Assembly: GCF_019431455.1 (NCBI RefSeq) | Contig: NZ_JAHYSR010000017.1 | Coordinates: 1 to 64,000 of the forward strand | Length of the DNA stretch: 64,000 bases | Source: Paracoccus bogoriensis | GTDB taxonomy: Bacteria; Pseudomonadota; Alphaproteobacteria; Rhodobacterales; Rhodobacteraceae | Reading direction: 5' to 3' | Shown: positions 1 through 8,349 of the stretch, one piece after another | Position numbering within the stretch: the first letter of the stretch is position 1 | Layout: every line of letters starts with the position of its first letter | Position numbers and translations under genes: made by a program | Notes under the pieces: generated by a model | The model's database searches: none | What the model saw: only the letters and a program-made list of their open reading frames with translations | What the model was told of the DNA's origin: nothing

Positions 1-1
1 C

Positions 2-103
2 CTCAAGGCCCACAAGCAGCTGCCCATCCTCAAGGCCGCCCTCCTGCGCCACCGCGAGGCAGACCCCGCCACCGGCGCTGACCACACCGCAGCGGCCGCA
101 TAA
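2..103 (+). CDS. C-terminal fragment of an unidentified protein
   Basis: The frame from base 2 stays open to a TAA at 101-103 and encodes about 33 residues ending in an alanine-rich tail (GADHTAAA). The gene begins outside the window. The fragment is basic and helical in character (LKAHKQLPILKAALLRHRE). I do not recognise the family. Because decayed insertion-sequence DNA lies immediately downstream, it could be the end of a transposase, but nothing in these residues proves that. Confidence 0.35.
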   Translation, partial: LKAHKQLPILKAALLRHREADPATGADHTAAAA

Positions 104-162
104 CCATGAGCCCGGCAACGCTGCCCCGACCCGATTTCAACATTCATCGGGACATCCCCCAA

Positions 163-548
163 ACTGTGAAGGCGGCGCCGGCGCGTCACGGCACGCCCGA
201 GATCCTCAACAGGGAGCAGGATCACGCCATGGGTCCAAGCGGCCATCCGAGATCAGGGCAGCCAGTTCACCTCGACCGGGTTCATCAAGGTGCTGGCCGC
301 CCGCAAGATCAGGATCAGCATGGATGGCAAGGACGCATGGCGCGACAATGTCTTCGTCGAGCACCTGTGGCGGACCATCAAATACAAAAAAACGTCCTGC
401 GGGCCTGTCCAGCGTGTCCAGGGCACGCGCCGCGATCGGGCAAGATCCGGGCTTCCACAACAGCCGCCGCCCATATTCATCGCGTGACGGGCAAATCCCC
501 GATCAGGCCTGTTTCAACCAGCCGATACCCAAAGCGGCGGCGGCGTGA
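163..548 (+). pseudogene. Decayed IS3-family (IS51/IS407-type) transposase remnant
   Basis: Pieces of an rve/DDE integrase-core transposase are readable, but in different frames. GTPEILN is seen near 190-210. DQGSQFTSTGFIKVL begins at 251, followed by WRDNVFVEHLWRTIKY. The C-terminal block with GFHNSRRPYSS and DQACFNQPIP lies in another frame and ends at 548. In intact IS3 relatives these blocks are contiguous, and the first two are separated here by about 40 extra bases. No terminal inverted repeats or OrfA are visible, so this is an old, inactive remnant. It is the C-terminal half of the catalytic domain only. Confidence 0.75.
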
Positions 549-802
549 CCGAGGCGAAACCCCTGGAAACCGCCTGGAACCTGTTCAGGTCAACCGAGCC
601 ACCTCTGTTGCAAGAGGGGACGGGCGTGACGTTCGGACGATCCCGCCGCCATCGCCGCCACCAGATCGTCGAACCGGGATGTTCGATTGCCAAGCCGGAA
701 ATCTCGGACATCCGTGCCGCAGAATGGCGCAGCAGCAGGATGGCGAGCCGTCGCGCCATGTGGCACAAAGACGGATCGATCAGGTCCATCCAAGGGCTTG
801 AA

Positions 803-889
803 TGGTGCGGTCGAGAAGACTCGAACTTCCACTCCGGTTAGGGAACAGCGACCTCAACGCTGCGCGTCTACCAATTCCGCCACGACCGC
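803..889 (-). tRNA. tRNA-Leu (anticodon GAG)
   Basis: On the minus strand the acceptor stem GCGGTCG (889-883) pairs with CGACCGC (813-807), followed by A and an encoded CCA at 805-803. The D-loop GGTAGACGCG, the anticodon stem CAGCG/CGCTG around loop TTGAGGT, a long variable arm typical of tRNA-Leu, and the T-loop GTTCGAGTC are all present. The anticodon reads GAG. Length is 87 nt including CCA. Confidence 0.95.
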
Positions 890-940
890 ATCCGGGCAGT
901 GCCGGCCTGATAGCCGGTCCCGCGCGGATTGAAAAGGGGG

Positions 941-960
941 AAAACGCATCTTGCCATGCG
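941..960 (-). terminator. Weak hairpin downstream of the ABC permease gene
   Basis: On the minus strand, just past the stop of the permease, a 5-bp stem (CGCAT/ATGCG, 960-956 and 949-945) is followed by a short T run. It may end the permease operon before tRNA-Leu. The stem is short, so this is tentative. Confidence 0.3.
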
Positions 961-975
961 GCGCCGGGAAGCGCG

Positions 976-3513
976 TCAATCCTGCGCCCGCAGAATCTGT
1001 GCGGGGCGCGCCGAAAGCGGCCTCCAGACAAAGGCAAGGCCTGCCAGAAGCGTTGCCAGAACGCCGCCCGCGACGATTCCGATGGCGGAAATTGCATCAA
1101 AGCGGAAGTCGGTCTCCATCACGAAACGCATCACCGCCCAACCAGCCAGCCCGCCCCAGAGCAGCGCGACAAGCCCCGCCGCCGCCCCCAGCAATGCCGA
1201 ACGCAGCGCGAAGGAGGCCAGCACCCGCCCGCGCACCGCCCCAAGCGTCTTGAGCACCGCAGCCTCGAAGACGCGGGCACGCTCGCCCGCCGCCGCCGCG
1301 CCGATCAGCACGACGAACCCCGTCAGCAGGGTGGCCGCTGCCGCCCAGGAAGTCGCGGCAGCGATACCTGACAGCGCCTCGGCCGCGCGGTCGATGGCCT
1401 CGCGCACGGGAACGGCGGTGATGTTGGGGAAGCGGTTGCCCAGATCGCGCAGGATCGCGGCCTCGGCCTCGGGCGGGGCATAGACGGTGGCAATATGGGT
1501 ATGCGGGGCGCCCTGCAACGCGCCAGGATTCATCGCCATGACGAAGCCGATACCCGCCGTGCTGAAATCGACCTCGCGGAAGCTGGCGATGGTCGCCGTG
1601 ATGTCGCGGCCCAGAATGTTGACCGTGACCGTGTCGCCAAGGTTCAGGCCGATTTCGCGCCCGATCTCGTCGGAGATGCTGACAAGGGGCGGGCCGGCGT
1701 AATCCTCGGGCCACCATTCGCCTTGCGTCAGCACTGTGCCGGGCGGAGGCGTCGCCGCATAGGTCACGCCCCGGTCGCCGCGCAGCACCCAATGGCCCGG
1801 CGCGACCTCGGCGGCCGGACGGTCCTGAAGGCGCGTGATGATGCCGCGCAGCATCGGCGCGGTCTCGACATTCGAAACAAGGGGGTCGTCCTTCAACCGG
1901 GCCATGAACTCGGGCAGTTGGTCGGTCTGGATATCGACGAAGAAATAGGCGGGGGCGCGTTCGGGCAATTCGTTCTGGATGGCGGATCGCAGGTTCGATT
2001 CGACCTGCCCCACGGCGGCCAGGACCGTCAGGCCCAGCCCAAGCGACAGGATCACCAACATCGCCTCTTCGCGCGGGCCTCCGATCGCGGCCAGCGCCAG
2101 CCGCAGCGCCGGGCGCCCCCGCACCAGCCGCCTGCGCGCCAGCGCCCGCGCGAGGCGCCGGACCAGCAGCGCGGCGACAAGCAGCACGAGGAAGGCCCCG
2201 AGGATGCCCACCGCAGCCCCGAAGGCGAGTTCCGGCACACCAGAGAACCACGCCGCAGCCCCGATCAACGCTGCCAAGGCCGCGATCATCGCCAGAAGAT
2301 GGCGCATGCGCGGCCTGCCCTGCGCCGCGAAACCCATGCCGCGGAACAGCGCTGCCGCGCGGACCTGTTCGCTGCGCGCCAGCGGCCAGAGCGTGAAGAC
2401 GAAGGCCGTCAGAAGCCCATAGAGCGCCGCTTCCGCCAGAGGCGCGGGATAGAGGCCAAAGACCGCAGGCACCGGCAGACGGTCGGCCAGGATTGGCGAC
2501 AGCAGCAGAGGCACGCCCGCGCCAAGCGCCAGACCGGCCGCAACGCCGATCAGTGCCATCACGCCGATCTGGATGAAATAGACCCGGAAGATCGTGCGCC
2601 CCGGCGCGCCGAGCGTCTTGAGGATCGCGATCACCTCGGTCTTGCGCGCCAGATAGGTCCGGACCGCCGCCGAGACGCCGACGCCGCCGACGGCCAGCCC
2701 CGTAAGGCCCACCAGAACCAGAAACGCCGCGATTCGGTCCACGAACATCTCGATCCCCGGCGCGGCGCGCCGCGCATCGCGCCAGCGCGCGCCGCTGTCG
2801 GGAAAGGCCTCGCGCAAAGCCGCGCGCAAGGCATCGGGATCGGCCTCGGGCGGCAGCATCATCCGGTAGCGGCTGTCAAACAGCGTGCCCGCGCCCAGTA
2901 GCTGACTATCGGCCAGAGACTCGGTCAACACCAGCGTGCGCGGTCCGAATCCGAAGCCCGCCGCCCCCGCATCGGGCTCACTGACCAGGGCGGCGGTCAG
3001 CTCGAATTCCTGCACGCCAAGCCGGAAACGGTCGCCCACCTGAAGCCCCAGGCGGTCGCGCAGAAGCGGCTCGACAACCGCGCCGGGCAGGCCCGAAGGC
3101 TGAACCCCAAGCGCCTGCGCGATGGGTATATCGGGGTCCAGCACAGCCTGCCCGACCAGCGGCCAAAGCGCGTCCACGCCCTTGACCTGGGTCAGGGCAC
3201 GTTCGGCCTCGGCGCCCTCTCCAACGACGATCATCGAACGGAAATCTACTATTTCTGAAACGGTTAGACTGTTTTCCTCGAACCATTCGCGCTCGGCTTG
3301 GTCGGCGAACCGGTAGGTCAGGCTGACCTGCGCATCGCCCCCCAAAAGCGCCGCGCCTTCGCGTTGCAGCCCGGCCTCGATCGCGGCGCGGACCGTGCCG
3401 ACGCCGGCAATGGCCGCCACGCCAAGCGCAAGGCAGATCAGCAGGATCCAGAATCCGCGCAGCCCCCCCCGCAATTCCCGGCGCGCGATCCGAGCGGCGA
3501 TACGCAGGCTCAT
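976..3513 (-). CDS. ABC transporter permease, FtsX/YbbP type
   Basis: An 845-residue inner-membrane protein with the double-length FtsX architecture. A first membrane helix lies at about residues 20-45 (FWILLICLALGVAAIAGV), followed by a large periplasmic MacB-like domain. Further helices lie in mid-protein, then comes a second periplasmic domain and three more helices near the C-terminus. The start ATG overlaps the stop of the upstream ATPase gene by 4 bases (ATGA), so the two are translationally coupled. E. coli has the same trio (ybbP, ybbA and divergent tesA). Such permeases usually work as mechanotransmission systems or in lipid/lipoprotein handling rather than as solute channels. The substrate cannot be told from sequence. 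Confidence 0.85.
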   Translation of the reverse strand: MSLRIAARIARRELRGGLRGFWILLICLALGVAAIAGVGTVRAAIEAGLQREGAALLGGDAQVSLTYRFADQAEREWFEENSLTVSEIVDFRSMIVVGEGAEAERALTQVKGVDALWPLVGQAVLDPDIPIAQALGVQPSGLPGAVVEPLLRDRLGLQVGDRFRLGVQEFELTAALVSEPDAGAAGFGFGPRTLVLTESLADSQLLGAGTLFDSRYRMMLPPEADPDALRAALREAFPDSGARWRDARRAAPGIEMFVDRIAAFLVLVGLTGLAVGGVGVSAAVRTYLARKTEVIAILKTLGAPGRTIFRVYFIQIGVMALIGVAAGLALGAGVPLLLSPILADRLPVPAVFGLYPAPLAEAALYGLLTAFVFTLWPLARSEQVRAAALFRGMGFAAQGRPRMRHLLAMIAALAALIGAAAWFSGVPELAFGAAVGILGAFLVLLVAALLVRRLARALARRRLVRGRPALRLALAAIGGPREEAMLVILSLGLGLTVLAAVGQVESNLRSAIQNELPERAPAYFFVDIQTDQLPEFMARLKDDPLVSNVETAPMLRGIITRLQDRPAAEVAPGHWVLRGDRGVTYAATPPPGTVLTQGEWWPEDYAGPPLVSISDEIGREIGLNLGDTVTVNILGRDITATIASFREVDFSTAGIGFVMAMNPGALQGAPHTHIATVYAPPEAEAAILRDLGNRFPNITAVPVREAIDRAAEALSGIAAATSWAAAATLLTGFVVLIGAAAAGERARVFEAAVLKTLGAVRGRVLASFALRSALLGAAAGLVALLWGGLAGWAVMRFVMETDFRFDAISAIGIVAGGVLATLLAGLAFVWRPLSARPAQILRAQD

Positions 3514-4205
3514 TCGGCGGCCTGCGGGATGGTCGAGGCCGCGATCCGGCCATCCGCCAGGCGCACGACACGGTCGCAGCGCGCGGCCAGATCAGGCGCG
3601 TGGGTCACCAGGACCAGCGTTGCGCCATGGTCGGCGCGCAGGCCGAACAACAGATCCATGATAGCCTGCCCGTTCACGCCGTCCAGATTGCCCGTCGGCT
3701 CGTCCGCCAGCAGGATCGCCGGGCGTGGCGCCGCAGCGCGGGCCAGCGCGACGCGCTGCTGTTCGCCCCCCGACATCTGGCTGGGATAATGGTCCATACG
3801 CGCGCCCAGACCCACCCGGCGCAGTTCCTCGGCCGCGCGGTCGAAAGCGTCGGCCCTTCCCGCCAGTTCCAGCGGGGTCGCGACATTTTCAAGCGCCGTC
3901 ATGGTGGGAATGAGGTGGAAGGACTGGAACACGATCCCCATATTGCCCAGACGAAAGCGGGCCAGCGCGTCCTCGTCCAGGGCGGTCAGATCCTGACCAA
4001 GCGCCTGCACCCGCCCCCCGGTGGCGCGTTCCAGCCCGCCCATGACCATGAGGAGCGACGACTTGCCCGAACCCGATGGCCCGACCAGCCCCACCGTCTC
4101 GCCGCGCGTCACGTCCAGCGTGATGCCCCGCAGGATTTCGACCGGACCGGCATTGCCTTGCAGCGTCAATCGGGCGTCTTCAAGGCGGATCACGGGCTCG
4201 GTCAT
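3510..4205 (-). CDS. ABC transporter ATP-binding protein, YbbA/LolD type
   Basis: A 231-residue ATPase partner of the downstream FtsX-type permease. Walker A is GPSGSGKSS, the signature is MSGGEQQRVALARA, and Walker B is ILLADEPTGNLD, the LolD/MacB-class form. I chose the ATG at 4205 because AGGGA sits about 8 bases upstream. An ATG at 4214 is also in frame, and a longer open frame runs to 4292 but would intrude on the divergent esterase gene. The gene is divergent from the tesA-like gene, with which it shares a very short or overlapping upstream region. Function is assigned by family and by the conserved ybbA-ybbP-tesA neighbourhood. Confidence 0.87.
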   Translation of the reverse strand: MTEPVIRLEDARLTLQGNAGPVEILRGITLDVTRGETVGLVGPSGSGKSSLLMVMGGLERATGGRVQALGQDLTALDEDALARFRLGNMGIVFQSFHLIPTMTALENVATPLELAGRADAFDRAAEELRRVGLGARMDHYPSQMSGGEQQRVALARAAAPRPAILLADEPTGNLDGVNGQAIMDLLFGLRADHGATLVLVTHAPDLAARCDRVVRLADGRIAASTIPQAAE

Positions 4206-4221
4206 CGCGCTCATCCCTGCT

Positions 4222-4926
4222 TTGCTTCGGCTTTTCGCACCTGCGGCAGGATATGGGGCGCGGCGCGCGCTGCGCAACCGCGCGGCGGTCACAATCCTGC
4301 CGGTGATGCTGGCGGCGTCGCCGGTAGCCGCGGAACCGCTGGTCCTGACGGCACTGGGCGACAGTCTGACGCAGGGCTATGGCCTGCCGCAGGACGAGGG
4401 TTTCGTCCCCGTGCTGCAGGATTGGCTAACCGAACGCGGCCATGACGTGACGGTGATCAATGCGGGCGTCTCGGGCGACACGACGGCGGGCGGAGCGGCC
4501 CGCATCGACTGGACCCTGGCCGAGGCGCCCGATGCCATGATCGTCGCGCTTGGCGGCAATGACCTGCTGCGCGGGATCGACCCGGCCGCCAGCCGCGCCA
4601 ATCTGGACGCGATCCTGACCGCCGCGGGCGCGGCGGGCGTGCCCGTCCTGCTGGCGGGCCTGCCCGCACCCGGCAATTACGGCCCCGATTTCCGCCGCGA
4701 TTTCGAGACGATGTATGTCGATCTGGCCCAGGAACATGACGCGATCCTGGTGCCCGACTTCCTTGGCCCTCTGGGTGAAAAGGCGACGCAGGGCCTGTCG
4801 ATCGCCGATCTGATGCAGGACGACCGCATCCATCCCAATGCCGAGGGCGTGCGCCAGATCGTCGCGGCCATCGGCCCCGAGGTCGAGCGCCTGCTGGAGC
4901 GCGCCCGCGACAGCAAGGCGCCGTGA
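4222..4926 (+). CDS. tesA: Periplasmic arylesterase/lysophospholipase, SGNH hydrolase (TesA-like)
   Basis: An SGNH/GDSL hydrolase with all blocks visible: block I GDSLTQGYG carries the nucleophile Ser, block III is GGNDLLRG, and block V is DDRIHPN with the catalytic Asp and His. A secretion signal precedes it (AAVTILPVMLAASPVAA, cleavage expected before EP). Family members hydrolyse acyl esters and lysophospholipids in the periplasm. The start is uncertain. The TTG at 4222 gives a complete signal peptide, but GTG at 4303 is also in frame, and the open frame runs back into the divergent ATPase gene. It pairs with the ABC/FtsX genes as in many proteobacteria. Confidence 0.85.
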   Translation: MLRLFAPAAGYGARRALRNRAAVTILPVMLAASPVAAEPLVLTALGDSLTQGYGLPQDEGFVPVLQDWLTERGHDVTVINAGVSGDTTAGGAARIDWTLAEAPDAMIVALGGNDLLRGIDPAASRANLDAILTAAGAAGVPVLLAGLPAPGNYGPDFRRDFETMYVDLAQEHDAILVPDFLGPLGEKATQGLSIADLMQDDRIHPNAEGVRQIVAAIGPEVERLLERARDSKAP

Positions 4927-5007
4927 TGCGCCGTTGACGGCCGCTGCCCGGTTGCGGGCAGGCGCGGGCCACGCTATCCCCGGCCTGCACAGACAGGAGC
5001 GCCGCCC

Positions 5008-5172
5008 ATGATCGTCATCGTCGCCGCCATCCTCGGAGCGCTGCTCGGCTGGCGCCGCGCCGCGCAATTGCGCGGCAATCGCCGCGACAAGGCGCAATAT
5101 GCCTTTGCCTACGGGCTGGGTTTCGCGATGATCGGTGTCTTTGCCACGATCATCATTCACCGGATGGCCTGA
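5008..5172 (+). CDS. Small membrane protein (54 aa)
   Basis: A short ORF with an N-terminal hydrophobic helix (IVIVAAILGALLG), a basic stretch (WRRAAQLRGNRRDKAQ) and a second hydrophobic helix (GFAMIGVFATIIIH). It has a good ribosome site (AGGAG near 4995). Its TGA overlaps the ATG of the VWA gene, so the two are coupled. Two helices with a basic loop suggest a small inner-membrane protein. I do not recognise a named family. The coupling suggests a role alongside the VWA protein. Confidence 0.7.
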   Translation: MIVIVAAILGALLGWRRAAQLRGNRRDKAQYAFAYGLGFAMIGVFATIIIHRMA

Positions 5173-6353
5173 TGTTTCTGCCCTTCCTCGACAGCCTGCG
5201 CCGGAATGGGGTTCCGGTCTCGCTGCGGGAATGGCTGGATCTGATCGCGGGGCTGCAGGCCGGCGTCGCCGGCTGGACGGTCGAGGGCTTCTACCACTTT
5301 GCCCGTGTGGCGCTGGTCAAGGATGAACGGCATCTGGACCGCTTCGACCGGGCCTTCGCCGAAAGCTTCTCGGGACTGGCCGAGATCCCGCTGGAGTCGC
5401 TTGTCAGCGAACGCGCCCTGCCCCGCGAATGGCTGGAAAAGCTGGCCGAAAAGCTGCTGAGCGACAAGGAAATGGCCGCCGTCAAGGGCATGGGCAGTTT
5501 CGAGGCGCTGATGGAGGCCCTGCGCGCGCGCCTGGCCGAGCAACAGGGTCGCCACCAGGGCGGCAACAAATGGGTGGGCACGGCAGGCACCTCGCCCTTT
5601 GGCGCCTATGGCTTCAACCCCGAAGGCGTGCGGATCGGTCAGGATGCCAGCCGCCACCGCAGCGCCGTCAAGGTCTGGGACAAGCGCGAATTCCGCGATT
5701 ATGATCATTCGGTGGCCCTTGGCACGCGCAACATCAAGGTTGCGCTGAAACGCCTGCGCCAATGGGCGCGGCAAGGCGCGGCCGAGGAACTGGACCTGCC
5801 CGCCACGATCCGCGCCAGCGCCGATCACGGCTATATCGACGTGCAGACCCGACCCGAACGGCGCAACGCGGTCAAGGTGCTGCTGTTTCTGGATGTGGGC
5901 GGCAGCATGGACGACCATATCCGCGTCGTGGACGAGCTGTTCAGCGCCGCGCGGGCCGAGTTCAAGCACATGCAGCATTTCTATTTCCACAACTGCCTCT
6001 ACGAGGGGCTATGGACCGACAATCGCCGCCGCTGGACCGAACAGACGCCGACGCTTGACGTGCTGAACCGCTTCGGACGCGACTATAAATGCGTCGTGGT
6101 GGGCGATGCCTCGATGTCGCCCTACGAGATCGCTGTCCCGGGCGGTGCCAATGAGCACTGGAATCCCGAATCGGGCGAGACCTGGCTGCGCCGCCTGACC
6201 AGCGCCTTTCCCGATCATGTCTGGCTGAACCCCGTCCCCGAGGCGCATTGGCACCGCACCCAGTCCATCGCCATGATCGGCCGCATCTTCGAGAACCGGA
6301 TGATGCCCCTGACCCTGGAAGGGCTGACCCGCGCCATGCGCGTTCTGGGTTAG
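5172..6353 (+). CDS. VWA domain-containing protein, CoxE-like
   Basis: A 393-residue protein with the usual CoxE-like layout. The N-terminal part begins FLPFLDSLRRNGVPVSLREWLDL, and a von Willebrand A domain occupies the C-terminal half. A MIDAS-like motif appears as DVGGSMDDH, so the usual DxSxS has G in place of the first S. Members act with MoxR-type AAA+ ATPases in assembly or metal insertion of enzymes. No MoxR gene is in this window next to it. The start overlaps the stop of the small membrane protein gene. Confidence 0.85.
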   Translation: MFLPFLDSLRRNGVPVSLREWLDLIAGLQAGVAGWTVEGFYHFARVALVKDERHLDRFDRAFAESFSGLAEIPLESLVSERALPREWLEKLAEKLLSDKEMAAVKGMGSFEALMEALRARLAEQQGRHQGGNKWVGTAGTSPFGAYGFNPEGVRIGQDASRHRSAVKVWDKREFRDYDHSVALGTRNIKVALKRLRQWARQGAAEELDLPATIRASADHGYIDVQTRPERRNAVKVLLFLDVGGSMDDHIRVVDELFSAARAEFKHMQHFYFHNCLYEGLWTDNRRRWTEQTPTLDVLNRFGRDYKCVVVGDASMSPYEIAVPGGANEHWNPESGETWLRRLTSAFPDHVWLNPVPEAHWHRTQSIAMIGRIFENRMMPLTLEGLTRAMRVLG

Positions 6354-6401
6354 GCGTCGCAGCCTCTGGCGGGGCGGCGTCTTCGCGCCCATATTCCGGA
6401 C

Positions 6402-7085
6402 ATGCGCTATCTGCCTCTGCTTCTGCTGGTGCTCTATCTGGCCGCGATGTGGCTCTTTTCTGCGTGGCGCCTGAAAAGGGAACTGAACCGGAACTCGACG
6501 CCATTGCGCCATCCGCGCCTGACGCCCATGCTGGAACGGCTGGGCCGGGCGATGGACCTGCCGCCGATCCAGGCCCATATCTACGAGGTCGAGCCGGTGA
6601 ACGGCCTTGCCGCCCCGGACGGGCGCATCTTCCTGACGCGCGGCTTCATCCGCAAGCTGGACGCCTGCGAGGTCACCGCCGAAGAACTGGCCAGCGTCAT
6701 CGCCCACGAGCTGGGCCATGTCAGCCTGGGCCATGCGAGGCGGCGGATGATCGACTTCGCCGGGCAAAACGCGATCCGGCTGGCTCTGGCCGGGGTCGTG
6801 GGCCGCGTTCTTCCCGGTCTTGGCGCCTGGATCGCCAATCTGGTCGCGACCGCCATCGCCGCCCGCCTGTCGCGTCAGGACGAGTTCGAGGCCGACCGCT
6901 TCGCCAGCGCGCTGATGATCAAGTCCGGGCTGGGGACCGCGCCGCAGAAATCGCTTTTTGCCAAGCTGGACCGCCTGACCGGCAGACAGGGTCCGGGCGC
7001 GCCGGCATGGTTCCTGTCGCACCCCCCCGCCCCGCAGCGCATCGCCGCCATCGAGGCGCTGGAGGCGCGCTGGCAAGCACGCTGA
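6402..7085 (+). CDS. M48-family zinc metalloprotease
   Basis: A 227-residue membrane-anchored protease. One N-terminal membrane helix (residues 3-20) is followed by the zinc motif HELGH at residues 102-106. The third ligand is probably the Glu in DEFEADRFA. This is the short form of the family, with one N-terminal helix. A hydrophobic segment (LALAGVVGRVLPGLGAWIANLVATAIAA) lies between the two motifs, as in HtpX/Oma1 relatives. Such enzymes degrade damaged membrane or periplasmic proteins. Confidence 0.87.
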   Translation: MRYLPLLLLVLYLAAMWLFSAWRLKRELNRNSTPLRHPRLTPMLERLGRAMDLPPIQAHIYEVEPVNGLAAPDGRIFLTRGFIRKLDACEVTAEELASVIAHELGHVSLGHARRRMIDFAGQNAIRLALAGVVGRVLPGLGAWIANLVATAIAARLSRQDEFEADRFASALMIKSGLGTAPQKSLFAKLDRLTGRQGPGAPAWFLSHPPAPQRIAAIEALEARWQAR

Positions 7086-7164
7086 ATCTGCGGCAGGCTT
7101 GTCCCAGAGACTTGCCGCGCGAGGCGCAGCCTCTATCCTGCGGGGCAACAGAAAGGCTCTTCGG

Positions 7165-8349
7165 ATGACCCGCCCCTTCCGCCGCCGCGTGCTGTATCTG
7201 CCGGGCTTCGACCCGATCCCGCCACGCCGCTACCGCGAACTCTATCGCCGTGAGGGTGCGGAACAGGCGCGGATCTCGGGCCATGAACTGTCCATGCTGC
7301 CAACCGGGCCCGACCCGCAGCGTTTCTCGTGGGGCGTCGCATCGCGCATGGGCGATGCCGAGGCGGAGACCCGGATCGAGGTTCTGGTCTGGTCCGACAT
7401 CGTGCAGGCCTCGATGCGGGCGGGCATTCCTGGCACCTATGCCCAGCTTCTTCGCACCGCCTGGACCTATATCGCGACTGGAACGCTGACGCGGCTGATG
7501 CGGCTCAGGCGCGGGCCGGTCATCGCCGCGCTCTATCCGATCGCAGTCCTGTCGGCGCAATTCCTGCTGGCCGTGCTGGCGGGATTACTGACGGCCTGGG
7601 CGGTCGCTGCGCTTGCCGGGATCTGGGCCGGGCTTGTGGCGGGGCTGGCCGCGTTCTGCGGCATCCTGATCCTGGGGCGGCGGCTGGATCACCGGCTTTT
7701 CGCCTATTACCTGATGCACGACTACGCCTTCACCGCGGCCCATCGCGGCGCCTACCCGCCCGCGCTGGAAGAGCGGCTGGCCCAGTTCCGCGCCCGCCTG
7801 ACCGAGGTTCTGGACGAGGATCTGGACGAGGTTCTGGTCGTCGGCCATTCCTCGGGCGCCTATCTGGCCGTGTCGCTTCTGGCCGATCTCTTGCGCCACG
7901 GTCGCCCGGCGGGGCCGGACCTGTCGTTGCTGACGCTTGGCCATGTCATCCCGATGGCGGCCTTTCTGCCCGATGCGAAATGCCTGCGCGAGGATCTGGC
8001 CTGGCTGTCGCGGCGCGAGGACATCTTCTGGCTGGACGTGACCGCGCCGGGGGATGCCTGCTGCTTTGCGCTCTGCGATCCGGTCGCGGTCTGCGGCGCG
8101 GGGGGCAAGGGGCAGCTTTGGCCGCTGGTGATCTCGGCCGCCTATACGCAGACCCTGTCGCCCGAAAAGCAGCGCGAGATCCGCAACCGCTGGTTCCGGC
8201 TGCATTTCCAGTATCTCTGCGCCTTCGACCGGCCGGGCGATTACGATTACTTCGCCATCACCGCCGGGCCGCAGACGCTGGCGCAGCGTTTCACGGGTCG
8301 CAAACCTTCGCCCGGACGGATCACCCGGCCGGTCGGCGCGCGGCCATGA
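7165..8349 (+). CDS. Membrane protein with alpha/beta-hydrolase motif
   Basis: A 394-residue protein beginning MTRPFRRRVLYLPGFDP. Two adjacent hydrophobic segments lie near residues 115-170, and a nucleophile elbow GHSSG follows near residue 230 (VVGHSSGAYLAVSLL). The C-terminal part carries a conserved-looking W/F-rich block. This suggests a lipase/esterase-like enzyme anchored in the inner membrane, with substrate unknown. The start was chosen at the ATG 7165. A longer frame from 7099 would add an unlikely Arg/Ala-rich leader. The stop overlaps the ATG of the P450 gene, which implies co-expression. Confidence 0.72.
   Translation: MTRPFRRRVLYLPGFDPIPPRRYRELYRREGAEQARISGHELSMLPTGPDPQRFSWGVASRMGDAEAETRIEVLVWSDIVQASMRAGIPGTYAQLLRTAWTYIATGTLTRLMRLRRGPVIAALYPIAVLSAQFLLAVLAGLLTAWAVAALAGIWAGLVAGLAAFCGILILGRRLDHRLFAYYLMHDYAFTAAHRGAYPPALEERLAQFRARLTEVLDEDLDEVLVVGHSSGAYLAVSLLADLLRHGRPAGPDLSLLTLGHVIPMAAFLPDAKCLREDLAWLSRREDIFWLDVTAPGDACCFALCDPVAVCGAGGKGQLWPLVISAAYTQTLSPEKQREIRNRWFRLHFQYLCAFDRPGDYDYFAITAGPQTLAQRFTGRKPSPGRITRPVGARP

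Noticed and set aside
7329..8345. In-frame upstream extension of the P450 to 783 residues
   Set aside because: The extension is an Arg/Ala/Gly-rich out-of-frame reading of the hydrolase gene. The P450 family start fits the ATG at 8346.
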